NCBI GenBank assembly: GCA_015693905.1
Contig: CP065161.1
Span: 2,587,001-2,651,000 of the forward strand
Source of the DNA: Rhodobacterales bacterium HKCCA1288
Lineage (GTDB): Bacteria > Pseudomonadota > Alphaproteobacteria > Rhodobacterales > Rhodobacteraceae
Length of the DNA stretch: 64,000 nt
Direction: 5' to 3'
Shown here: positions 44,490 to 54,184 of the stretch, piece after piece
Numbering within the stretch: position 1 is the stretch's first letter
Layout: each line of letters opens with the position of its first letter
Position numbers and translations under genes: made by a program
The notes under the pieces: generated by a model
The model's input: only the letters and a program-made list of their open reading frames with translations
What the model was told of the DNA's origin: nothing
Databases searched by the model: none

Positions 44490-45826
44490 TGCGCAGCGAT
44501 ACAAATAAGCTCAACCGCGCATTGGCGCTGACCCTTAGCCTTGGCGTGATTTTCTCCACGGTATTCATCGGCCTGAACCGTCCGCTTCTATGGGCAGGGT
44601 TTTCCACAATGATTGGCCTTGTCGCGATGATCTACTTTGCCAATTTGTGGCGCGTAGCCCCCAATCGCACGCTTGCCGCGCGCAAGCTTTGGCCTGCTTT
44701 TGCCTGCGCCGCGCTTGTGCCGATCTGGGCCATAGTGCAATCCATTGCGCTGCCACAAGGCCAAGGTTGGGGCAGTCTGCTGTCGCCCGATCTGCAACCG
44801 TCCACGCTTTCGCTGATGCCAGATGCGGGACGTTCTGCATCGGTGCGGTTCGCCTTTTACGGCCTTTGGATGGCATTGGTGCTTGAGGCCGCGCGCCGCG
44901 TGTCGCGTGGGCGATTAATGCTGCAAATCCTGTTTTGGGGTGTGTCCGCCCATGCGCTTTGGGGGCTTTTGGCGCTGAATGTCTTGGGGGATATCACCGT
45001 TTGGGGGGAGGCAAAGACCACCTATCAAGGGTTTGCAACGGGGGTGTTCATCAACCGCAATTCCTTCGCCAGTTTCCTTGCTATGGGGGCCGTGATTGGG
45101 GTCACTTTGTTAATAGTGCCCGCGGCCAATCAATCATCGCATAGGTCTACACTGCTCAGCCATGGGAATGTTACCAATGGACTTTATGCCTTGGGTCTTG
45201 TGATCATTTTTGCGGCGTTATTTGCCACGGGATCGCGCCTAGGTGTGGCCTGTGCTCTTCTTGCCTGCCTGCTTTGCATCGGGGTGTGTCTCGCGCAGCG
45301 GGGCCTGTCGGCTTGGCGCATCGTGTTGGGCAGCCTAGGCCTAATCGCCTTGGGGGGCGGTGCCATGGCCCTGCTTTATGGCAAAGAGGGGATTTTACGC
45401 TTGTTCGATTTGAGCATAGCAGGCGATGTGCGCATGGCCGCGTGGGGTCGGATATGGGATTTGATCTTACTGCGCCCTTTAACGGGGTATGGGTTCGAAA
45501 CCTTCCGCCCTGCTTATGAGTTGATCCATGGCGGGACAGGTGCAGGCGAGCAGATATGGGATCGCGCCCATGCAACCTATCTGTCGCTTTGGTTAGAGCT
45601 TGGGCTTATCATTGGAACGGTGCCAATCGCGCTGTTCTTCTGGGCGGCAATGGTATTGGTCCGCCGCGTTCATGCACGAGGTCGCGATGCACCCTTGGCG
45701 ATTGCTGCCCTTTTCGCAATGCTTGCGGTTGGCCTTCATTCCTTGGGGGATTTTGGGCTGGAGATGCCCGCAAATGTGTTTCTGTTGCTCACATTGGTTG
45801 GGATTGGTCTTGCGCCACGGGCTTAA
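44486..45826 (+). CDS. O-antigen ligase family protein (WaaL/Wzy-like)
   Basis: A 446-residue membrane protein with about ten to twelve helices and the O-antigen ligase core: GFATGVFINRNSFASFLAMG, GSRLGVACALLACL, RIWDLILLRPLTGYGFETF and a loop with HATYLSLWLELG. Such proteins either ligate polysaccharide to a carrier or polymerise repeats. The frame is open further upstream, but ATG 44486 gives the ATGA overlap and a proper hydrophobic N-terminus. With the Wzy-like gene at 37.5 kb the cluster holds two members of this superfamily. Confidence 0.85.
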   Translation: MMRSDTNKLNRALALTLSLGVIFSTVFIGLNRPLLWAGFSTMIGLVAMIYFANLWRVAPNRTLAARKLWPAFACAALVPIWAIVQSIALPQGQGWGSLLSPDLQPSTLSLMPDAGRSASVRFAFYGLWMALVLEAARRVSRGRLMLQILFWGVSAHALWGLLALNVLGDITVWGEAKTTYQGFATGVFINRNSFASFLAMGAVIGVTLLIVPAANQSSHRSTLLSHGNVTNGLYALGLVIIFAALFATGSRLGVACALLACLLCIGVCLAQRGLSAWRIVLGSLGLIALGGGAMALLYGKEGILRLFDLSIAGDVRMAAWGRIWDLILLRPLTGYGFETFRPAYELIHGGTGAGEQIWDRAHATYLSLWLELGLIIGTVPIALFFWAAMVLVRRVHARGRDAPLAIAALFAMLAVGLHSLGDFGLEMPANVFLLLTLVGIGLAPRA

Positions 45827-46593
45827 ACGCCTGTGCCTTTGACCACCGCGCGGACAGTGCGCAGCAACAACAGCATATCGGTCTTGAGCGAGGCCGTGCG
45901 CGCATAGATACGATCATAATGGGCGCGGGCCGCAAAGCTGGTCATATGACGCGCGGTGACCTGCCATAGGCCCGTGATCCCCGGGGTGCGACCAAAGTAA
46001 ATCGGGCCAGGGTAGAGCGGGGCCTGTTCTGGCATCATGGGGCGGGGGCCGACAAGGCTCATTTCCCCCTTCAGCACATTGAACAGCTGTGGCAATTCAT
46101 CAAGCGAGGATCGCCGCAAAAATCGCCCAACCCATGTGATCCGAGGGTCAGTTTTCAGCTTTTGGTGCAAGACCCATTCGCGCCGTAGAACAGGGTCTGC
46201 GGTTATCGCGTCTTGCAGTCGCGCCTCCGCATCTGGCACCATCGTGCGCAGCTTGAGGCAGTCAAAGGTGCTGCCATCCGCGCATAGGCGTTTTTGGCGG
46301 TAAAACCCCGCTCCCCCATCAAGGCGGACAACCAGCCATAAAGCGGCAATAACAGGTGCAGTTACGGGCAGGGAAAGGGTGACTAAACCAATGTCCATAA
46401 CGCGCTTAAAAGGATAGGAACAGCCCGTGGCGTTAGCGCGATTGGCCACGTCAGGCCTTTGCGCGTGGCTATGTCCTGTCGCATTTGATAGGTTTGCAGG
46501 ATGGCGTCTCGATGCACCCAAAGCGGGCCCTGACGATGTGGCCAAGGGAATGTTCGCAGCATCAGCCGTTTTAAGGTCATCCAACATTAGCAT
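45823..46593 (-). CDS. Undecaprenyl-phosphate sugar transferase (ExoY/WbaP-like)
   Basis: A 256-residue initiating transferase. After a variable N-terminal 60 residues comes FKRVMDIGLVTLSLPV, one membrane segment, then the conserved block FYRQKRLCADG, FDCLKLRTMVPDAE, FLRRSSLDELPQLFNVLKGEMSLVGPRP and PGITGLWQV. It attaches the first sugar phosphate to undecaprenyl phosphate and so starts each repeat unit. It is convergent with the ligase gene (4-nt overlap). Confidence 0.93.
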   Translation of the reverse strand: MLMLDDLKTADAANIPLATSSGPALGASRRHPANLSNATGHSHAQRPDVANRANATGCSYPFKRVMDIGLVTLSLPVTAPVIAALWLVVRLDGGAGFYRQKRLCADGSTFDCLKLRTMVPDAEARLQDAITADPVLRREWVLHQKLKTDPRITWVGRFLRRSSLDELPQLFNVLKGEMSLVGPRPMMPEQAPLYPGPIYFGRTPGITGLWQVTARHMTSFAARAHYDRIYARTASLKTDMLLLLRTVRAVVKGTGV

Positions 46594-46829
46594 ATATCTT
46601 TCGATAGCCGAGCATATCGATCTCTCGATCCCTGCTCTTAAGATGCCCTAACCAACTATAAAAAATATATATAATTTCAAGATAATTTTAGCAAATTTCT
46701 CACAAGAGTTTGATTTAAAAAAACTTTTTTCTGGAAATTTTTTTAGTTCGCGCGGTTTTTACCTAGGGTTCTTTGCATTTGCCACTATCGATTCTGTGCC
46801 TGCAAAACCTAGGGTTGAGCGCGGCGTGC
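46594..46829. other. AT-rich intergenic region upstream of the sugar transferase
   Basis: These 236 bases include a strongly AT-rich stretch (about 46640-46750) and a 10-nt direct repeat ACCTAGGGTT at 46761-46770 and 46807-46816, whose core CCTAGG is itself palindromic. An inverted repeat TCGAT/ATCGA lies just before the transferase start. It probably carries the transferase promoter and regulator sites; nothing coding is seen. Confidence 0.4.
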
Positions 46830-48122
46830 TCACCTGTTTTGTATGGCGTGGCTCAATGCTGCCCCTAATTCGTAATAGGCCGCGCGCAATTGACCAAATC
46901 CCGTTACCGATTTTTGCAATGGTGGCATCGGCCAGAGGTTGCGGTTTTGTTGCAAAAGGGCCTGCGCGGCCACTGTGCCAAATACGGTTCCAGGGCCTAT
47001 CCCGCGCCCTGAATATCCAAACACAGCCGCACCATTTGGTCCGATCTCCAAGACTTTGGGAATATGGTCGCCAGTCATGGCGATACGCCCTTGCCAGATA
47101 TGGCTAAAGCCTTGCCCTGCCAGTTGCGGGAAGGTTTGCGCCAATTTGCGCGCTGCCCATGCGTGATGCGTGCCGCCCCCAAGCCGCCCTTCAACATTGC
47201 CAATCGCGCCCAAGATCAGGCGCCCTGTCGCATCCATGCGAAAGGAACTCATGACCATTGCCGTGTCCCACGCCCCTTCACCGCCCGCTAGAATTTCGGC
47301 GCGCAAGCTCTGCGGCAGGGGTGTTGTCGCAAATTGGCTATAATAAACGGGGATGAAGCTGGGCCTGTAACTGGAAAATCCCGCCATGTGATAGGCATTG
47401 GTGGCAATCAATGCGGATTGCGCGGTGATCTCGCGCCCTGCGGCGCGCGCCACCCAAGCGCGGCCCTGATGGGTTAAATCTTCAACTGTGAGGGGGGCAA
47501 AGATCAGTGCCCCTGCCGCTTGGGCCGCGCGGGCAAGCCCGCGTGCGTAAGCCAAAGGTTGAATCGTGCCAGCACGCGGATCAAACAGCGCGCCTGAAAA
47601 GTTAGGGCTGCCCGTGCGCGCGGCAGTTTCCTCGGCATCAAGCAGCTGCAAGGGCGCGCCATATTGGTTGCCTTGGCGATGGCGGGTTTTCAGATCATCC
47701 AATCCCGCCGCGTTATGGGCAAGGTGCAAGGTGCCGTTCCGCGTGGCTTCGCAGGCGATATTCTCGCGCGCGATCAGGTCAAAAACACGGGCAGGGGCCG
47801 CGCCAAGCGTATCAATCAGCGCTTCACCCGCATTGACGCCGAGGGTTTTGATGATCTCCTGCGGCGGCAACCACAGCCCTGCATTCACAAGGCCCACATT
47901 GCGCCCCGATCCGCCATGGCCGATCTCTTGCGCCTCAAGAAGCGCGACCTTGGCGCCCATGCGGGCGGCCTCTAATGCCGCAGAAAGGCCCGTGAAGCCG
48001 CCCCCGATGATCAAGAGATCAACCGCGCTTGGTAAAGCGTCTGCGCTGTCGGCTGTCACCTGCTCGCGCGCGGTGCTGTGCCACAGATTGCCCTTTGATC
48101 CAAAAGCCCCAGACGCCTGCAT
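46830..48122 (-). CDS. FAD-dependent oxidoreductase (DAO/PuuB-like)
   Basis: A 430-residue flavoprotein with the FAD motif DLLIIGGGFTGLSAALEAARMG (around residues 35-56), ATRNGTLHLA in the middle and the C-terminal HIWQGRIAMTGDHIPKV and FGYSGRGIGPGT. This pattern fits DAO-type amine or amino-acid oxidases such as gamma-glutamylputrescine oxidase. Substrate is not evident. It lies 18 nt downstream of the glutaryl-CoA dehydrogenase gene, so the two may be cotranscribed in amino-acid or polyamine breakdown. Confidence 0.82.
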   Translation of the reverse strand: MQASGAFGSKGNLWHSTAREQVTADSADALPSAVDLLIIGGGFTGLSAALEAARMGAKVALLEAQEIGHGGSGRNVGLVNAGLWLPPQEIIKTLGVNAGEALIDTLGAAPARVFDLIARENIACEATRNGTLHLAHNAAGLDDLKTRHRQGNQYGAPLQLLDAEETAARTGSPNFSGALFDPRAGTIQPLAYARGLARAAQAAGALIFAPLTVEDLTHQGRAWVARAAGREITAQSALIATNAYHMAGFSSYRPSFIPVYYSQFATTPLPQSLRAEILAGGEGAWDTAMVMSSFRMDATGRLILGAIGNVEGRLGGGTHHAWAARKLAQTFPQLAGQGFSHIWQGRIAMTGDHIPKVLEIGPNGAAVFGYSGRGIGPGTVFGTVAAQALLQQNRNLWPMPPLQKSVTGFGQLRAAYYELGAALSHAIQNR

Positions 48123-48140
48123 CGGCGCGCCCCTTTGTGA

Positions 48141-49355
48141 TTAGAAAAACGCCTGAAGCCCTGTTTGCGCGCGCCCCAAAATCAGGGCATGCACGTCATG
48201 TGTGCCTTCGTAGGTGTTGACCGTCTCAAGGTTTTGCGCGTGCCGCATCACATGATACTCAGCCATGATCCCATTGCCGCCATGCATATCCCGTGCATCG
48301 CGCGCCACGGCCAAGGCTTTGCCGCAATTGTTGCGTTTGATCAGGCTGATCAATTCGGGCGCACAGCTGCCCTCATCCATCATGCGACCTGCACGCAAAG
48401 CCCCTTGCAGGCCAAGCGCGATTTCCGTCTGCATATCGGCCAACTTTTTCTGAAACAGCTGTGTTTGCGCAAGAGGGCGGTCGAATTGGCGGCGGTCGAG
48501 CCCATATTGGCGGGCGCGATGCCAGCAATCTTCGGCGGCACCCATCACCCCCCACGCAATGCCATAGCGCGCGCGGTTGAGGCAGCCAAACGGCCCCTTC
48601 AGCCCCTCGACATTTGGCAAAAGCGCATCTTCTGGCACGGCAACCTGATCCATCACGATCTCGCCCGTGACCGAAGCCCGCAAGGAAAGTTTGCCCTCAA
48701 TCTTGGGCGCAGACAGGCCCTTCATCCCTTTCTCAAGGATGAAGCCGCGGATCTTGCCGCCATGGGCCTCCGATTTTGCCCAAACGATAAAGACATCCGC
48801 GATAGGTGCGTTGGAAATCCACATCTTTGCGCCGTTCAACACATAGCCATCTGCGGTTTTCGTGGCTGTGGTTTTCATCCCTGCGGGGTCAGAGCCCGCT
48901 TCGGGCTCGGTCAAACCAAAGCAGCCAATAAGCGCGCCGCTGATCAGTTTGGGCAAATATTTTTGTTTTTGTGCCTCTGACCCGTAAGCATGGATCGGGT
49001 AGATCACGAGGCTTGATTGCACGGACATCATCGAACGATATCCAGAATCGACCCGCTCGACTGCGCGGGCGATTAAGCCATAGCTGACATAGCTTGCGCC
49101 AATGCCGCCATAGGTTTCGGGCACAGTTACGCCCAAAAGGCCCATTTCTCCCATCATGGGAAATAGTTCAGGCGCAGTGGTTTCGTTCAAATAAGCTTCG
49201 GTGACGCGGGGGGCGAGGTGGTCTTGGGCAAAGGCCTCGGCGCTTTCGGAAATCATCACTTCCTCAGGCGCAAGCTGCGCTGCCAGATGAAAGGGATCGG
49301 CCCACTCAAAAGCCGCGAGAGCAGGGCCTGATTTTGCGCTGTGACCATCTGGCAT
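48141..49355 (-). CDS. gcdH: Glutaryl-CoA dehydrogenase
   Basis: A 404-residue acyl-CoA dehydrogenase. [19 protein letters not shown] and the C-terminal catalytic region with Glu in [19 protein letters not shown] are characteristic of glutaryl-CoA dehydrogenase, which oxidises and decarboxylates glutaryl-CoA to crotonyl-CoA in lysine and tryptophan breakdown. ATG 49355 has GGAGG 8 nt upstream, so the 21-residue extension to 49418 is rejected. It ends close to the FAD oxidoreductase. Confidence 0.92.
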   Translation of the reverse strand: MPDGHSAKSGPALAAFEWADPFHLAAQLAPEEVMISESAEAFAQDHLAPRVTEAYLNETTAPELFPMMGEMGLLGVTVPETYGGIGASYVSYGLIARAVERVDSGYRSMMSVQSSLVIYPIHAYGSEAQKQKYLPKLISGALIGCFGLTEPEAGSDPAGMKTTATKTADGYVLNGAKMWISNAPIADVFIVWAKSEAHGGKIRGFILEKGMKGLSAPKIEGKLSLRASVTGEIVMDQVAVPEDALLPNVEGLKGPFGCLNRARYGIAWGVMGAAEDCWHRARQYGLDRRQFDRPLAQTQLFQKKLADMQTEIALGLQGALRAGRMMDEGSCAPELISLIKRNNCGKALAVARDARDMHGGNGIMAEYHVMRHAQNLETVNTYEGTHDVHALILGRAQTGLQAFF

Positions 49356-49414
49356 CGTTACGTCCTCCAAAGCAAAAAACATATGGTCGACATTGCCGCG
49401 AAGCGCGGCAAGGT

Positions 49415-50209
49415 TCAACCCATGCGCACCCGCCCAATAAGGGCAGAAAGCGCAAAGAACAGGGCGGCCGCACAGACAATGCTTGGCCCTGTGGGGGTGT
49501 CATAGGCGAATGATCCCCAAAGTCCAAGCGCAACCGATGCCACCCCAATCAGCGAGGCCAAAATGGCCATCCCTTCTGGGTTGCGGGCCAAGGGCCGTGC
49601 CGCTGAAGCGGGAATGAGCATCAATGCAATGATCAACAGCGCCCCCACCACCTTGATGGCCACAGCCACGCTGATGGCAAGGGCAAGGGTCAGCAACATA
49701 TTCTCACGCCGTGGCGCAATGCCACTGGCATGGGCCAATTCAGGCGACAGCGTCACAGTCAACAGCGCCTGCCAACGGCTGAGGATCAGCACCAAAACCA
49801 CCGCCGCACCAAGCCAGATCACCGCCAAATCAGCACGACTAACCGCCAGAATGTCACCAAAAAGATAGGCCGATAAATCAGCACGCACCCCTTTGGTCAG
49901 GCTTACGGCCACTAGGCCAATAGCAAGCGCCGCATGGGCGAAGGTGCCAAGCAAGCTGTCAAGGCCGAGTGAGCGTTCTGATAGGCTTGTCACCATCAAG
50001 GCCACGATCAGGCAGATCACCAGAACCCCTGTGAAAATCGACAGGTTCAACGCAAGCGAGATGGCAACCCCCAACAGCGCGGCATGGGCCGTGGCATCAC
50101 CAAAATAGGCCATGCGCCGCCAAACCAGAAAACAGCCCAAAACACCCGCAACCACAGCGACCCCGACCCCCGCAAGGGCGGCGCGGATCATGAAATCATC
50201 AAGCATCAT
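49415..50209 (-). CDS. znuB: Zinc ABC transporter permease ZnuB
   Basis: A 264-residue ABC-3 family permease with about eight helices and family stretches ([60 protein letters not shown]). It overlaps znuC by ATGA. With ZnuC and ZnuA it imports zinc under shortage. Confidence 0.93.
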   Translation of the reverse strand: MMLDDFMIRAALAGVGVAVVAGVLGCFLVWRRMAYFGDATAHAALLGVAISLALNLSIFTGVLVICLIVALMVTSLSERSLGLDSLLGTFAHAALAIGLVAVSLTKGVRADLSAYLFGDILAVSRADLAVIWLGAAVVLVLILSRWQALLTVTLSPELAHASGIAPRRENMLLTLALAISVAVAIKVVGALLIIALMLIPASAARPLARNPEGMAILASLIGVASVALGLWGSFAYDTPTGPSIVCAAALFFALSALIGRVRMG

Positions 50210-50985
50210 TGCACCTTTTCGGGGCTGTGGTCGTGGCTGTGCGCATGGCCGTGATCGTGATCATGGCTGTGGCTATGTTCATGCCGATACAGGGCCAATG
50301 CCCCATGCGTGCCCGTTCCAAAAAGCGCGCGATATTCAGGCGCGCTTGCAACTGTTTCGGGGCGGCCTTCGCAGCAGATATGCCCGTTGAGGCAAATCAC
50401 CCGATCCGAGGCACTCATCACAACGTGCAATTCATGGCTGACCATCAAAACCGCACAACCCACCTCGCGCCGCAGATCTTCGATTTGGGTGTAGAAGGCG
50501 GCAGATCCCGGTTGATCCAGCCCTTGTGTGGCTTCGTCCAAAATCAGCAATGTTGGGCGGTCAAGAATGGCGCGGGCCAAAAGGACACGCTGAAATTGCC
50601 CCCCTGACAATTCGGTCATCTGCCGCGCGCCCAAATCGGGCAAACCCGCTTGATGCAAGGCGGTTGCAATTTCCGCAGGGCTGTGACGGCGCGGCATCGA
50701 CAAAAACCGCGCCACAGTCACAGGCAGGCTGCGGTCAATATGCAGCTTTTGCGGCACATAGCCGATCCGCAAATTCTCGGCCCTTGTGATTATGCCCCGC
50801 TCAGGCTGCAACGCCCCAATCAAGGCGCGCAATAGCGAGGTTTTCCCCGATCCGTTCGGCCCCACGATTGTAACGATTTCACCAAGGGCAATTTCAAAAT
50901 TCACATGATCCAACACCACGCGCCCCGCTTGGCTCAGGCGCAGATTTTGGGTTTGGATCAGGGGCCGTTTTCTAGGTGCGTTCAT
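50206..50985 (-). CDS. znuC: Zinc ABC transporter ATP-binding protein ZnuC, His-rich C-terminus
   Basis: A 259-residue ATPase with Walker A GPNGSGKTS, signature ELSGGQFQRVLLARA, Walker B TLLILDEATQGLD and SHELHVVM. The last 25 residues hold about nine His alternating with Ser/Asp (from HEHSHSHDHD), a likely metal-binding tail. It overlaps zur upstream and znuB downstream, forming zur-znuC-znuB. Confidence 0.93.
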   Translation of the reverse strand: MNAPRKRPLIQTQNLRLSQAGRVVLDHVNFEIALGEIVTIVGPNGSGKTSLLRALIGALQPERGIITRAENLRIGYVPQKLHIDRSLPVTVARFLSMPRRHSPAEIATALHQAGLPDLGARQMTELSGGQFQRVLLARAILDRPTLLILDEATQGLDQPGSAAFYTQIEDLRREVGCAVLMVSHELHVVMSASDRVICLNGHICCEGRPETVASAPEYRALFGTGTHGALALYRHEHSHSHDHDHGHAHSHDHSPEKVQ

Positions 50986-51464
50986 GGCCGTGCCTCGCGG
51001 CAGGCGGGGCAGAGCCCTTCCAATTCGACCGAACTGCGTTCAACCGCGAAGCCCAAATTTTTTGCCTCGCTCACCAGCCCCAATTCGGCCTCAGGCCTGC
51101 CCGTTTCTGCAACCATATCGCAGTTGCGACAAATCATGAAGGCAGGCATATGCGCCCCCTCATTGGGCAGGGTGCAAGCGATATAGGCATTGAGGCGCTC
51201 AATGCGATGCGCGAAGCCATGGCTGACCAGAAAATCGAGCGCGCGATAGGCCACAGGGGGTTGGGCATTCTGCCCCTCAGCCGATAGGCGCGCCAGAATA
51301 TCATAGGCCCCAAGGGCGCGATGCTCCTCAAGTAGGATTTCCAAGACACGTTTACGCTGCGCCGTCAGGCGCAGGCCTTCGGCGGCGCATCGTGCCTCGG
51401 CGGCGGCAAGCGCCGAGGCGATGCACCCTTGATGGTCGTGGTCGTGGAATTGGTTTTGCGACAT
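50982..51464 (-). CDS. zur: Zinc uptake regulator Zur (Fur family)
   Basis: A 160-residue Fur-family repressor. The winged helix covers about residues 30-90 (LTAQRKRVLEILLEEHRALGAYD, VAYRALDFL), and the structural zinc Cys pairs are CRNC and CPAC. The first residues are His-rich (HDHDHQGC). With zinc bound it should repress its own operon and znuA through the palindrome in the shared promoter region. Overlaps znuC by ATGA. Confidence 0.93.
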   Translation of the reverse strand: MSQNQFHDHDHQGCIASALAAAEARCAAEGLRLTAQRKRVLEILLEEHRALGAYDILARLSAEGQNAQPPVAYRALDFLVSHGFAHRIERLNAYIACTLPNEGAHMPAFMICRNCDMVAETGRPEAELGLVSEAKNLGFAVERSSVELEGLCPACREARP

Positions 51465-51503
51465 TGGCGCGCATAACCTTTCATATTGCCGATTTTCGGT
51501 ATT

Positions 51504-51521
51504 GATATGTTATAACATATC
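51504..51521. promoter_or_regulatory. Zur box (perfect 18-bp palindrome)
   Basis: GATATGTTATAACATATC reads the same on both strands and lies 39 nt before both the zur start and the znuA start, in the 96-nt divergent gap. It matches the AT-rich dyad type bound by Zur (core TGTTATAACA). It should control both operons. Confidence 0.85.
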
Positions 51522-51560
51522 TACTAACTCTGACCCTGTTCTAATCATGAGGGTGCGCGG

Positions 51561-52583
51561 ATGTCTATGAGATTCTTACTTGGCACAGGTGTGATTTGCG
51601 CCTTTTCAGCGGCAACGCCGTCTGCGGCGGTCGCAGAGGTGCCGAGGGTTGTAACAGATATCGCCCCCGTGCATTCGCTTGTGGCACAGGTCATGGCGGG
51701 GGTCGGTGTACCTGATTTGTTGATCGACCAAGCCACAAGTCCGCATCACTTTGCCTTGCGCCCCTCGCAGGCGCGCGCGCTGCAAGAGGCTGATTTGGTG
51801 ATCTGGATTGGGGCTGGCCTGTCACCCGCCTTGTCGGGGGCGATTGCTGATCTTGCAGGGGCGGGTAAGGAGATGGCGCTTTTGTCGGTGCCGCAGACGG
51901 ATCTCCTGCCCATTCGCGAAGATGTGCGTTTTGAGGCGCATCGCCACGATGATCACGATGATCACGGCCATGATGACCAAGGTCACGATGATCATGACGA
52001 CCACGGGCATGACGACCACGGGCATGACGATCACGAAGATGAGGGTCACGAAGACCATGCCCACGATGGCGCGATTGATCCCCATGCGTGGCTTGATCCT
52101 GACAATGCCGCCCTGTGGCTGACCGCGATTGCCGAGGAATTGGCGGCGGCAGACCCCGACCATGCACAGACATATCTCAGAAATGCCGAAAACGCCGCGC
52201 GGCAGGTGGAAGATCTCGCGGATCAAATCGAGGCGGATTTTGCGGCAACGCCGCCGCCCGCCTTCATCGTGTTCCACGATGCTTATCAGTATTTTGAAGA
52301 TGCGTTTGATATTTCCGCGCAAGGGGCCATTAGCCTGTCAGATGCAAGCGCCCCTTCGGCGGCGCGCCTGTCTGAAATTCGCACGATTGTGGCCGAGCAG
52401 GGGGTCGAATGCCTGTTTGCGGAGCCGCAATTTGACCCAGATATCCTCAGCGCCGTGGCCGATGCGGCCCCTGTCTCAATCGCAGTGATTGACCCATATG
52501 GCGGGCATATCCCCACGGGTGTCGATTTCTACCCCGCGCTTTTGCAGGATTTGGCTACAGGTATTTCGGGCTGCAAGGGCTAA
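51561..52583 (+). CDS. znuA: Zinc-binding periplasmic protein ZnuA
   Basis: A 340-residue cluster A-I binding protein with a signal peptide (to about residue 25). Zinc ligands are expected in VTDIAPVHSLVAQVM, after the His-rich loop at DPHAWLDPDN and in FHDAYQYFE. The loop at about residues 130-173 has about twenty His with Asp (HDDHGHDD repeats), characteristic of ZnuA and thought to gather or sense zinc. It starts at ATG 51561 under the Zur box and stands apart from znuCB. Confidence 0.93.
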   Translation: MSMRFLLGTGVICAFSAATPSAAVAEVPRVVTDIAPVHSLVAQVMAGVGVPDLLIDQATSPHHFALRPSQARALQEADLVIWIGAGLSPALSGAIADLAGAGKEMALLSVPQTDLLPIREDVRFEAHRHDDHDDHGHDDQGHDDHDDHGHDDHGHDDHEDEGHEDHAHDGAIDPHAWLDPDNAALWLTAIAEELAAADPDHAQTYLRNAENAARQVEDLADQIEADFAATPPPAFIVFHDAYQYFEDAFDISAQGAISLSDASAPSAARLSEIRTIVAEQGVECLFAEPQFDPDILSAVADAAPVSIAVIDPYGGHIPTGVDFYPALLQDLATGISGCKG

Positions 52584-52611
52584 TGGCCTAGCGTAGGCCA
52601 AGCCGCTTTTT
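52584..52611 (+). terminator. Possible terminator after znuA
   Basis: TGGCCTA and TAGGCCA form a 7-bp stem with a GCG loop immediately after the znuA stop, with a T-run (CTTTTT) 6 nt later. It overlaps the end of the convergent methyltransferase gene. Confidence 0.4.
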
Positions 52612-53244
52612 GAGGCTGCGCTTCCAACGGAACATCAGATGCACGCGCCGCGCATGGCGCAAATCGGCGGCGGTGACAGCGGGGCGCTTGGTGACCGCAA
52701 TGCGGCGCAAGATCGTCAGGCTGCCTGCGCGTGCCTCAATTTTGAAATCCGGGTTATGGGCGAGGAATGTGTCAATCGCCCATCCCACGCCAGGAAATGC
52801 CGCGCCGTGATCATGCAGGGCAATAACGCCACCTTTGGTGACGCAATCGGCCCATTGCAAATCCACAGTGACGTAATAGTGGCGATGGTCACCATCAATG
52901 AAAACGAAATCAAACATCTGCCCTGATGCGCGAGCAGGATCGATGAAATCTTGGGTCACACCTTTCCAAAAGGTGACCAGATTGGGGTCAATCCCCGCCG
53001 ATATCAGGTTGCGGGTGATGATATTTTCTTGATCGGGGTAATAGGTCAGCGGATCAATCACAAAAAAATCTGGGCGGGCATCGGGCGCGTATTGCCCCAT
53101 CATCTCTTTCAATGTGCCGCCCGCCGCGGTGCCAATTTCCAAATGCGCCCCTGAAAATGCAGAATTTTTCAAGGTTTCCATCAAAAGTGTGCGCTCTTCT
53201 GCGGTGCATTCGGATTCGAGCGTGGTCGCGCTAGGTCTGGCCAT
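52588..53244 (-). CDS. Class I SAM-dependent methyltransferase-like protein
   Basis: A 218-residue protein with a glycine-rich SAM motif HLEIGTAAGGTLKEMM, acidic FFVIDPLTYY and DFVFIDGDHRHYYVTVDL, the pattern of Methyltransf_24-type enzymes often linked with polysaccharides or cell surface modification. The C-terminus is very basic (RVHLMFRWKRSLKKRLG). Substrate unknown; convergent with znuA and separate from the clp genes. Confidence 0.8.
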   Translation of the reverse strand: MARPSATTLESECTAEERTLLMETLKNSAFSGAHLEIGTAAGGTLKEMMGQYAPDARPDFFVIDPLTYYPDQENIITRNLISAGIDPNLVTFWKGVTQDFIDPARASGQMFDFVFIDGDHRHYYVTVDLQWADCVTKGGVIALHDHGAAFPGVGWAIDTFLAHNPDFKIEARAGSLTILRRIAVTKRPAVTAADLRHARRVHLMFRWKRSLKKRLGLR

Positions 53245-53404
53245 TGTGATATTTCCCCGTAAATCTTGTCTGCGGCATTGCGCGAATATGGCAACAAGTC
53301 AAGCGTGCCACCCTTGCAGCCCCTGTCCTGCAAGACTAAGACTCTTGGTAACACTTCGATGATACAGCGCCAAAACAGCAATTAACCCCAGTTGAGGATG
53401 CACC

Positions 53405-54031
53405 ATGAAAGATCCGATTGATACCTACATGAACACGCTTGTGCCTATGGTGGTCGAGCAAACCTCGCGCGGGGAGCGGGCCTATGACATTTTCTCGCGC
53501 CTGCTGAAGGAACGGATCATTTTCATCTCTGGCCCAATCCATGACGGCATGTCGAGCCTAATCGTGGCGCAGCTTTTGCACCTTGAGGCCGAAAACCCTT
53601 CAAAAGAGATTTCGATGTATATCAATAGCCCTGGTGGCGTGGTGACATCTGGCCTGTCGATCTATGACACCATGCAATACATCAAACCACAGGTCTCGAC
53701 TTTGGTGGTGGGGCAGGCGGCCTCGATGGGGTCGCTTTTGCTAACCGCAGGTGAGGCGGGCATGCGCTTTTCTCTGCCCAATAGCCGCATCATGGTGCAC
53801 CAGCCCTCAGGCGGGTATCAGGGTCAGGCGACCGATATCATGATCCATGCACAAGAGACGCAAAAGCTGAAAGATCGCTTGAACCAGATCTATGTCAAAC
53901 ATACTGGCCAGAAATTCGAAAAAGTGGTCGAGGCGCTTGAGCGCGACAATTTCATGGATGCCGAACAAGCCAAGGCTTGGGGTCTGATTGACCAGATCGT
54001 GGAAAGCCGCGCAGCCCTGGAAGAAAAGTAA
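53405..54031 (+). CDS. clpP: ATP-dependent Clp protease proteolytic subunit ClpP
   Basis: A 208-residue serine protease with the catalytic triad in [11 protein letters not shown] (Ser), [10 protein letters not shown] (His) and Asp in the [11 protein letters not shown] region. Length and motifs are standard. It forms the degradation chamber used with ClpX, encoded 153 nt downstream. In alphaproteobacteria ClpXP drives cell-cycle and CtrA-linked control, which also governs gene transfer agents. Confidence 0.96.
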   Translation: MKDPIDTYMNTLVPMVVEQTSRGERAYDIFSRLLKERIIFISGPIHDGMSSLIVAQLLHLEAENPSKEISMYINSPGGVVTSGLSIYDTMQYIKPQVSTLVVGQAASMGSLLLTAGEAGMRFSLPNSRIMVHQPSGGYQGQATDIMIHAQETQKLKDRLNQIYVKHTGQKFEKVVEALERDNFMDAEQAKAWGLIDQIVESRAALEEK

Positions 54032-54184
54032 GAATGGCACGGGCGGGGCAGATATGACCTCGCCTGATGCAATTTGGCGTTGTGGTGGCGGTTTTGCTGT
54101 TCTACGCTATGAGCCAAAGATGAAACAGGCGCAGATAGTTTGCGGCAGGGGCCGTTCCTGCCGAACCGTTCGAAGGTGATTGAG

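Noticed and set aside
48165-48980. 271-codon plus-strand open frame
   Set aside because: Antisense to glutaryl-CoA dehydrogenase, which is unambiguous.
51950-52070. Tandem-repeat element in the CAC/GAT-rich stretch
   Set aside because: It is the in-frame His/Asp-rich loop of ZnuA, a family feature, not an independent repeat or CRISPR array.
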